Below are positions 1 to 9,100 of a DNA stretch of 10,974 nt, piece by piece; positions within the stretch are counted from its first letter, which is position 1; the number at the start of each line of letters is the position of its first letter. The notes under the pieces are model-generated. The model was given only the letters and a program-made list of their open reading frames with translations, made no database searches and had not been told where the DNA came from. This DNA is from Baffinella frigidus (lineage: Eukaryota > Cryptophyceae > Cryptomonadales > Baffinellaceae): positions 429,945 to 440,918 of the forward strand of contig MU646388.1 in NCBI GenBank assembly GCA_026770585.1, in the 5' to 3' direction. Made by a program: the position numbers and the translations under genes.

Positions 1-126
1 GAGGGGGGGAGGGAGGGAGGGAGGGAGGGAGGGAGGGGTAATCCAAAATTCAAAGCCAAGTCAGTCCAAAGTTGTCAGTCCAAAGTTGTCAGTCCAAAGT
101 CAACTTTGCAAAGTCAACTATGGGAC
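1..126 (-). repeat. Region after exon 26: GGGA tract and 14-bp repeats
   Basis: Positions 1-39 are a GGGA/GAGG simple repeat. Positions 60-101 are three 14-bp copies of plus-strand GTCAGTCCAAAGTT. This is presumably the start of a further intron; no coding sequence was found. Confidence 0.8.
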
Positions 127-180
127 CTGGAGCTTGGCGAGCGTGTCGGAATCTGCGTCCCACATACCACGGCTGCTCGC
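127..180 (-). CDS. CHLH: CHLH exon 26, last exon visible
   Basis: Acceptor ACAG, candidate donor GTCCCA. Encodes [18 protein letters not shown], matching EANGRG(Y/M)W.....L..L. About 15-20 more residues ending in a D(D/K)xxEGV-like tail are expected, so another exon probably lies left of the window. If the donor is not used, translation stops two codons later at TAG (118-120). Confidence 0.88.
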
Positions 181-3100
181 CTGTTTCGGGTCTCGGGTTT
201 GAGGTTTCGGGTTTCGGGGTTTCGGGTTTCGGTTCCGGGTTTCGGGTTTCGGGTTTCGGGTTCCGGGCACATCCCCCGGCTGCTGGCCTGTTTCGGGTTG
301 AGGGCTTCAGGGGTTTGGGTTTATGGTTTATGGTTTATGGTTTATGGTTTATGGTGTATGGTGTATGGTGTATGGTGTATGGTGTATGGGTTCGGGTTTC
401 GGGTCTGGAGTGTGGGGTTTGGGGTTTCTGGTTCCGGGGTTCGGTTTCCGGGTTTCGGGTGTTGGGTTTCGGGTGTTGGGTTTCGGATTTCGGGTTTCGG
501 ATTTCGGGTTTCGGGTTGACCTCGATGAGGCGGCCGACAATGTTCTTGAAAGCCTCGGGGTTGGCCTTCCGTAGCTGTTCAGGGTTCAGGGTGCAGGGTT
601 CAGGGTTCAGGGTTCAGGGGTTAGGGTTAAGGGTCCAGGGGTTAGGGGTTAGGGTTTAGGGTTCAGGGGTTAGGGTCCAGGGTCCAGGGTTCAGGAGTTA
701 GGGTTCAGGGTGCAGGGTTCAGTGTTCAGTGTTTAGGTTCTAGGGTTTAGGGTTCAGGGTTCAGGGTGCAGGGTGCAGGGTTTCCACACAGCGGGCTACG
801 AAGGGATTATTGTCGGCTGGGCCACCAAGAACCGGTTAGGATACCCGTAGGAACAACCCTTTGTCCCTACGAATGACCGTCCGCAGGGTCCCAGGGAATA
901 TCCACTTGTGGGGTTTTCACGAAACCCCTTCGTAGTCTGCTGTATGGGGGGGGGTAGGTTAGGGGTTTGGAAGTAGGTTGGTCGACAAGCACAAGCGGCT
1001 CGAGTATCTCAGAATCCGCGTCGAACTTCCACACCCCTCTTGGGACTCTCTTTCTCTCTCTCTCTCTCTCTCGCTCTCTCTCTCTCTCGCTCTTTACCTT
1101 GTCGGCCATTTCTGGGTCTCTCTCTCTCTGCGTCTCACTCTCTCTCTCTCTCGCTCGTTACCTTGTCGGCCATTTCGGGGTCGAGGGCGTAGGTCTCAGC
1201 GCTCTGGTCGAACACCCACTTCTCCCCTGGTGTTTAGGTTTCAGGGTTTAGGGTTTGTGGTTTACGGTACGCGCGGAATGCATGGTGTATTGTTTATTGA
1301 TTCGGGTATCAGGTTTCGGGTTCCGGTCGAACACCCACTTCTCCTCTGTGTTGCGGGTTTGGAGTTTATGTTTCAGGGTTTTGGGTTTTGGGTTTTGGGT
1401 TTAGGTTTAGGTTTTGGGGGTCTGGGGTCTAGGTTCGGGGTTCGGGGTTTAGGATTCTCATAGACTGCGGTCGTGTTTGGGGTTGAGGGTCTTGGGTGTA
1501 GGGTGTAGGGTGTGGGGTGTAGGTTGTAGGGTGTAGGGGTTGGGGTTCTCACTGAACTTGGTCGTGGCGCCCCACCCCACCATGGCCGTCATGCGCTGCG
1601 ATACCTGGGAGGTACGGGTGTAGGGTTTAGGGTTTAGGGTTTAGTTTAGTGTTTGGTGTTTAGTGTTTACGGTTGAGGGTGTGGGGTCGAGAATGTAGGG
1701 TGTCGGGTTTATTGTTGAGGATATAGGGTTTAGGGTTGAGGTTTGGGGGTTGGGGGTTGGGTTTAAGGTGGGTTGTTGGGTGGACCTCAAACGCGCCGCC
1801 CGACCCCTGCGCGACCATGCTCTCGGCCCACTTGGGGTTGAGCAGCTTGGCGCGGTACTCGAGGCGGAGCACGTCGTTGATCTTCTTCGGGCGGGGCGCG
1901 CGCGAGAAGCTCTCCACCACCGTCGCTTGCACCTGCATCAGGAGACTCGCTTAGTTAAGCAAGTTGTTTACTGCACAGCATGTAGACAGACGGAAATTAG
2001 TGAGGAGAATGTAGAAAGACGGAAATTACTACACCGGGGGATGTGGTAAAACAGATATTACGATAATGTGTGGTAAATTTCGGTGCGGTGCTCGAGGCAG
2101 AGGACGTCGTTGATCTTCTTGAGGCGGGGCGCGCGCGAGAAGCTCTCCACCACCGTCGCTTGCACCTGCGTCCGGGGAAGCGTTGAATTGCTACGACGTT
2201 TGGGCGAAAATTACTGCACGGCAGGATGTAGTAATTTACTACACCGGAGGGTGTGGTACTTGACCACACCAGAGGGTGTAGTAAAACGAAAATTACTACA
2301 CCAGATGAGTAATTAACTACAGATTACGACACCGGATGAGTAGTAAACTACAATGTTCGGTACCTTGCCCTTCCCACCCTGGATGTCAACCATCGCGCGC
2401 ACCATCAGAAAAACTCGACATGCAGGGCTCGAGACAAGTAAAGCACCTTGCCGGTACCGCCCTGGATGTCATCCATCGCGAGGAATATTGTCAAGTCAAG
2501 CACCTTGTGGACAATATGGACAAGGAAATCACCTTGCCGGTGCCGCCCTGGATGTCGTCCATGGCGCAGACCATCGCGCCGGTGTTCGCTTAGTACTCCT
2601 GGATGTAGCAAATTACTACACCGGAGGATGCAGTAAATTACCACACCAAATAATGTAGTAAAACGAAAATTACTACACCGGGGAATACCACTTACGGTTA
2701 CCACAGAAAATTGCTAAACACTGATTACTACACGAAAATTATACTGGTTACTTCACGAAAATTACTACATCAGCGGTAGAAGAGTACCTTGCCGGTGCCG
2801 CCCTGGATGTCGTCCATCGCGCGCACCATCGCGCCAGTGTTCGCGTAGTACTCCTGGATGTCCGTCAGCCCGTACTCCACCTGTGTCGGGGGTTGAGGGT
2901 TGAGGGTATTTTTCTCTGTTCTGGGGGGGGGGGGGGTAGGGTTGAGACGTCAGGGTTCATGGTTCATGGTTTGTGGTTCTGGGGGGGTTGTGGTTTAGCG
3001 CTCAGGGTTCAGGATCTATGGTTTATGGTCAAGAGGCCGGTGTTCGCGTAGTACTCCTGGATGTCCTTCAGGCCGTACTCCACGTGGGGTTGTGGTTTGG

Positions 3101-6100
3101 GGTGTAGGGTTTGGTTGAGTTTTGGGGGTGTTCGGGATTTGGAATTTGTTTTGGAAGGGTTCGGGTTTGGGTTTTGGGTTTTGAGTTTTGGGTTTTGGGT
3201 TTGGAGTTTTGGGTTTGGGGTTTGGGGTTGAAAGGTTTGGGGTTAGAGGCTTGGGTCTAGCGGTGTGGATCTAGGGTTTGGTGTCTGGAAACTGGTGTCT
3301 GGTGTTTGGTGTCTGGTGTTTGGTGGCTGGTGAATGGTATTTGGGTGTGAGGTTTAGGAAGCTGACCGAGTCGATGTTCTGCACGACGGTGGAGGTAGTC
3401 ATCATGAGCTTGTTGAGGGTGTTGCGCCGCGAGACGCCGCGCCCGTCGCGCCCGAACGAGAAGGCGTTGCGCGAGGCCCACGTCTCACCTGAAACGGGGG
3501 TATAGTTTACGGTTCTGAAACGGGGGTAGCGTTTACGGTTCTGAAACGGGGGTAGCGTGTCTCGCCTGCACCGGAGGTACCGTTTTATTGCGAGCAATGA
3601 CCAAGGAAATAGGGGAGGAAAATATTAGGTGTGATCGCTCGTTGGGTTGGCCAATCCAACGTTTGCTCTTGATAGCAATCATGAAGAAGAAGAAGAAGAA
3701 GAAGAGGAAGACGCGGCAGAAAAAGACGAACACGAGGAGGAGGAGGTCCCCTCCTATGGTCGTGTCTGGGGTATAGAGTTTAGGGCTTAGGGTTAAGGGC
3801 TCAGGGTCTAGGGTTTCGGGTTTCGGGTTTCGGGTTTCGGGTGTAGGGTTCAGGAGGCGAACCGAGCTCGCCCTCGTCGGTCCAAGAGGAGTCACTCACG
3901 CGCTCGTTGACCTGATTCAGAGTTTCGGGTTTAGGGTTTGTGGTTTGGGGGTTGGGGTGTGGGGTTTGGGGTTTGGGGTTTAGGGTATGGGGTTTAGGTT
4001 TAGGTTTTAAGGTTTAGGGTTTGGGGTTCGGGGTTTATGGTTTCGGGTTTCGAGTTTAGGGTTGAGGGTTTTACCATCGACCCGAACTCCCCCGGGGGGT
4101 TGGAGAAGATCCGCGCGGTAGAAGCCTCCAACTGGTGTAGGGTTCACGGTTCAGGCGGCAGTTGGCTGGTTCGGGGTGCACGGTTCTCATGAAATTTGCA
4201 AGGATTTGGAGTTCGAGCGCATGCTTCCTCACTTTCAGGTTTCGGTGATCTTAGGGGTTTGGGTTTAAGGTTTAGGGTTTAGAACCGTCTCGCCGGCAGC
4301 CTGGAGCTCAAGCGCATGCTTCTTGATGAAGTTCTTCTCAACCGGCTCGTCCGCCGTCGCCGCCGCCTGTGAGGGTTTCGGGTTTCAGATTTCGGGTTTA
4401 AGGCTGCATTCTCAGGCTTGAGAGGAATGCAGAAGACGGGGGTGCTGTCTTTTCGGTATTTCTCTCTTGAAAAAGAAAACGGTGGTTCAGGGTTCAGGGT
4501 TTAGGGTTTAGGGTTTAGCGTGTGGGGTGTAGGGCTCGCCTGGAAGAGGTCATCGAGGAGCTCGACGACGTTGGCGAACGAATCCCGGAAGATGCCTGCC
4601 AGAGAGAGAGAGATTGATAATTTATTGCCAAACAACCAGCGTCAGCGCCGCACATGCTACGCATTGTGCCACTTACTGTACCCCGTGTCGGCCGCTCATA
4701 CGAGCATTTTCCGGATGGATTCTAACTCCACCTCCTACCTGCCAGAGAGACGTTTTGTTAGCGACGACACTTCTCTGCGCCCCGCAATAACCTGAGGAAC
4801 ACGCGAGGACTGTGGGACTAATAACCTGAGAGGGACGCGAGGACATCCACGCGCGGCCTTCCAAGATCCGCGAGAGGGATGAGCTCGTACGTGTGGACAC
4901 GACCGGTACAAAACGTGGACACGCCCGTTGCTAAACGTGGACACGACTGGTACTAAATGGTCACCTGAGAGGGACGCGAGGACGTCCACGCGCGGGCGGC
5001 CAAGTTCCTCGAGGGGGATGAGCTCGTACTTGACGACGCGCCCGGTGGCCTCCATCAGGGGGCGTGCGCCTACTAGCGCCAGCACGAGAGCCACCTGCAT
5101 TAGTTTAGGATTTAGGGTTGATGGTTTATGTTTTATGGTTTAGGGTTCAGGGTTTAGGGTTTGGGTTTTGGGTTTTTGAGTTCAGGGTTTAGGGTTTAGG
5201 GCTGAGGGCTCATGGTTTCGGGTTTCGGGTTTCGGATTTAGGTTGCGGTTTAGGGTTTAGGGTTCAGGGTTCAGGGTTCAGGGTTCATGTTTTAGATAAT
5301 GATTTAGGGTGTAGGGTGTAGGGATTACCGACTCCCCGCGGGTCTTGATGGCCTCGAGCCCCCAGAGGTTCACGGAGACCTGCGGTGGGGTGTAGGGGTT
5401 AGGGATTAGGGTTAGGGAACAGGGTTTAGGCGTAAGAGGTTGAGGTGTAGGGCTTATGGCTCGGGGTTTGAGGTTTAGGGTTGAGTGTTTTGAGGTTTGT
5501 GTTTAGTCGCGAGGGTTTGGGGTTTAGGGTTTAGGGTTTAGGGTTCAGGGTTTAGGGTTTAGTGTGTAGGAGTTGGGATGCATGGTTTATGGTTCGGGGT
5601 GTAGGGGTCGGGGTTTAAATATGGGGTGCAGGGTGTCTGTAGTGAGCAGGACGTGGGGTTGACCGTCTCGGGGTAGGCGGTCGGGTCTTCGTTGTCACGC
5701 TGGTGCATATCCAGCGTCAGTTTCGCCGCCTGCATAGGGTTTAGCTTCAGGATTTTGGGGTTCAAGGTTGGAGATCTCCAGCGTCAATTTCGCGGCCTGG
5801 TCGAGGAAGCTGGGGTTGGGTTTGGGTTTTGGGTTTTGGGTTTTGGGTTCAGGGTTCAGGGTTCAGTGTCGAGGGTTGGCGCAGGTATCACCGGGGGCTT
5901 CGGGTTTCGGGTTTCGGGTTCCGGGTTTCGTGCTTCTGGTTTCGGGGTTGAGTGTGGATGAGAGGTGGTGGTCACTCCACCCGCCCCTAGTGGCTTGCGC
6001 TCTGCTGGATTCCGCTCTGTAACAACCAGAATTTCGTGATTGTATGGGAATCCGATGACTTTCATGATGCGGGGTGGGAAGCAGACCGCGTTGCCGCGCG

Positions 6101-9100
6101 CCATGGCGACCTTGGACGGGATCCGGAAGGGGTCGAGTGCGTGGATGTTGCGCCCGGTGGGGAGCACCCCTGCGTTCCGGGTTTGTCAGCACTACAATAC
6201 TACTAGTCAGCGCTATGGTACTATTAGTCAGCACTACAATACTTTTAGTCAGCACTACATTGCTATCAGTCAGCACTACAGTACTATTAGTCAGCACTAC
6301 AATGCTATTAGTCAGCACTGCAATGCTATTAGTCGGCACTACAATACTTTTAGTCAGCACTAAATACAGCGTTGACGGGAAGGGGTCGATCGCGTGGATG
6401 TTGCGCCCCGTCGGGAGCACCCCTGGTTTTGGGTTGCAGGGCAAACTGTGAGAAACACACTGCGAGCTATCGGGAACGAAGTTTTGGATTAGCATCTTGG
6501 ATGAGCATGTAGCTCATACCTGAACCTGAGGCTCATAGACGTTTGGACCACTCATCTCCAGGCGTGGGGGTAATGTAAAAGAAAAGGAGGACATACCAGA
6601 GCCGTCGCGGAGGAGGTCGCCACCCGGAGCGGGCGGGACATACTCGCCGTTGAGCGCGCGCAGCACCCCCGAGATCTCCTCCGTGTTCCTGCTTGCCGAA
6701 CGTTGTCAGCTCACACTCTATTAGTCAGCACTACAATACTACTAGTCAGCTATACAATGCTATTAGTCAGCTGTACAATACTATTAGTCAGCACTACGAT
6801 ACTATTAGTCAGCACTACAATACTATTAGTCAGCACTATGATACTATTAGTCAGCACTATGATGCTATTAGTGAGCAAAGGCAGCACTAAATACAATTAG
6901 GACTCTCCGTTGAGCGCGCGCAGCACCCCCGAGATCGCCATCGTGTTCCTGAGGTTGAGGGTCTGGGGTTTGGGGTTTGGGGTTTGGGGTTTGAGGTTTG
7001 AGGTTTGGGGTTGGGGGTTCGGAGCTCCGGGTTTGTTGTTCAGGGTTTGGGGTTCAGGGTTTGGGGACGAATGGCGAACCTGGCGAGAAGATCGCGGATG
7101 GTGCATGCCTCGCGGAGCGCCTTGCCGTACCTGTCCCAGTTCTTGTCCCCCTGCAGTGCGGTTAGGGGTTTAGGGTTTATTGGAGTTGGGGTTCCAGGTT
7201 CCGTGTTTAGCACCGTACATGTCCCAGTTCTTGCCCCCCTGCGGGTTTGGGCGTTGTGGTTCAGGGATGAGGGTGCAGGGTTTGGGATTTCTGAAGAGCA
7301 AGCGCTGTTCACCGCCGCTAGTCAACAAAACAGTTTCTTGCCAAGAGGTCCTCTAGGGGGGGGGGGGGCTGTTCAGGGTTTAGGTTTTCCTCTAGAGAAT
7401 GGGGTGTCAACCGTGGCCGGAAATGGCGGGGTTTCGGGTTTCGGGTTTCGGGTTTCGGGTTTCGGGTTTCGGGTTTCGGGTTCCGGGGTTCGGCACCGTG
7501 GCGGGGATGGCGGGGTCGTTGCGGAAGGAGAGGACGTCCGCCTCCTTCTTGCCTTCGAGAATCATGTCCAACACCTGCACATTGTTCGTAGGTTAAGAGT
7601 TCAGGTTGTAGGGGTTAGACTTGAAGGCGTTGATGGGAAAGACGTTGGAAGTAGTTGAGGGTTTAGGGTTTAGGGTTCAGGGTTCAGGGTTTAGGGTTTA
7701 GGGTTTAGGGTTTAGGGTTTAGGGTTTAGGGTTTAGGGTTTAGGGTTCGAGATTTAGGGTTGAGGGTATGCACCGAGTCGGGGAAGGGCATCGGACGGCG
7801 CTGCCCATCGTCGTCCTCGAGACCCTCCATCACCACTTCTGCGCACCGAAAATGGCGTCAGGTTCAGATCCCGACCTCTGCGTATGTTACAACCTTCTAA
7901 AAGAAAAAATGGAAAAAAGAAGGATTGCATTTGAGTGCTGGCTGCGGAAGGTAGGGCTTGCCTGCGTCGGCGCCGGTCTCGCCACGCCCCTCCGTCTCCC
8001 AGGATCCGTCCTCGAAGAACGCGACCTGGTGTAGAGGTTAGGATTGAGGGTTTACGGTTCAAGGCCTAGCGTGTCGGGTTTAGGGTTGACGGTTGACGGT
8101 TTAGAGGGTCGCCTACCCAGTCATATATCACCAAGTATACAAAAAGACAAGAAAAATCACGCGAGACACACGCGGGGAAACACGCGGGGTGAGACCAGGT
8201 ACGCACGGAGGGCTTCGGTGCTCGGGGGGGGGGCGAGCGTGTAGAGCCCTTATGGTTTAGTGCTTAGTGACTAGGTACTAGTTGCTTAGGTTTTAGGTTT
8301 TAGGTTTTAGGTTTCAGGTTTTATTTTTTTGGTTTTTGGTTTTAGGTTCTATGTTTTAGGGGTTCAGGGGACGAGACCAGGTAAGCGCGGAGGGCTTCGG
8401 TGCTTGGGGGGGAGCCAAGCGTGTGGAGCCCCTCGGAGAACAGCCGCGTTTCCAGCTCTGCGCACGATGGTAATTTCAGTCAACATTGAATACACACATT
8501 ATACGCATACATATAGTTATATGAACCAAACAGCCGCGTCTCCAGCTCTGCGAACGAAGGTAATTTTAGTCAACACCATTGCAGTATTTTACTTAACACC
8601 AGTGTAGTGTGTGCACACATAGCTGTGCGCACACAGTTGCAGCCTCCAGCTCGTCCAGAAGAGATGACCTCATTATCAAACAGCAGGATCATGACGCTGC
8701 TGCATTAGACAACCTTTTTTGTGGGCAACACACGTTTTGGGGGGGCATCAAACACTTTTTCAACAACCGTTTCAGCACAGTGGCTTTACTACGACCATCA
8801 TGATCCTTCCGAGTAGAAATTTTCGTTAAAAACAAGAATTAAACGATCAACAGAGGGAGATAGGGGATGGGAACCTGTGAGGTACATCTTGAGCTGTTCA
8901 AAGTAGGGGTCCAGGAGGCCCTCTTTGAGGAGGCCCTCTTTCACCATTTTCGCTGCCATCGCCTCCACTGCCTTCTTTCTACGCGATTGGTTTCAGGCAA
9001 CGTAAAATACAACACAACCGCTTTACCACGCCTCGCACGATCCTTCCGTGTAAAGGTAATCTTCATCACAAAAATAAATAAAACGATTAAATAAATTCAA

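Larger units (their letters stand above)
1933..2787 (-). repeat. Intron 21 (855 nt, longest): hairpin repeats and four exon echoes
   Basis: Instead of heptamers this intron carries many copies of a degenerate unit, plus-strand AATTACTACACCGGAGGATG then (T/C)AGTAAA. They lie at about 2019-2049, 2203-2350, 2609-2700 and 2720-2770. TTACTACA and TGTAGTAA are complementary, so single units can fold. Between the repeat blocks lie three exon 21 donor echoes and one exon 22 acceptor echo. Confidence 0.88.
4596..4964 (-). repeat. Intron 15 (369 nt): 22-bp repeats and echoes
   Basis: Three 22-bp repeats of plus-strand GTGGACACG(A/C)CCGGTAC type start at 4893, 4915 and 4937, directly after the exon 15 donor in gene sense. 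Two exon 15 donor echoes follow. At 4733-4750 the exon 16 acceptor edge (TCTCTCTGGCAGG in the transcript) is repeated. 4611-4730 shows nothing recognised. Confidence 0.8.
7151..7496 (-). repeat. Intron 9 (346 nt): TTTCGGG array, G13 run, two echoes
   Basis: TTTCGGG units fill 7430-7485 on the plus strand. There is a run of 13 G at 7356-7368 and mixed heptamers at 7163-7205 and 7245-7290. It also holds the exon 9 donor echo (7408-7431) and the exon 10 acceptor echo (7211-7243). The part from 7290 to 7355 shows nothing I recognise. Confidence 0.8.

Noticed and set aside
118-126. TAG at 118-120 as the natural stop of the protein
   Set aside because: Homologs continue about 15-20 residues past LAKLQ, and a GT follows the CAG, so a further exon beyond the window is more likely. 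Not excluded.
72-659. Long plus-strand ORFs with GFRVSGFGF-type repeats (also 106-519, 5692-5961, 7005-7658)
   Set aside because: A 7-bp array without stops stays open in all frames and encodes a 7-residue repeat; the regions coincide with introns of the minus-strand gene and with its antisense exons.
785-940. Possible echo of exon 25 acceptor (CTACGAAGG near 925-940) and inverted CTACGAA elements
   Set aside because: Only about nine bases match exon 25; too short to separate from chance without alignment statistics.
3588-3776. Lys/Arg-rich plus-strand ORF ([13 protein letters not shown])
   Set aside because: It is produced by the GAA/GAG microsatellite inside intron 19.
6040-6890. Plus- or minus-strand repeat proteins of ISQHYNT or VLLVSTT type
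   Set aside because: They are translations of the 21-bp minisatellite, whose length is a multiple of three, so ORFs through it are expected by construction.
6185-6899. CRISPR array
   Set aside because: The 21-bp units are contiguous with no unique spacers, and the context is a eukaryotic intron.
7659-7747. Chromosome end (true telomere)
   Set aside because: The TTTAGGG run is flanked on both sides by exons of one gene in continuous phase, so it is interstitial.
8609-8803. Small plus-strand ORF in intron 5
   Set aside because: No recognisable domain, lies within an intron and has no supporting context.
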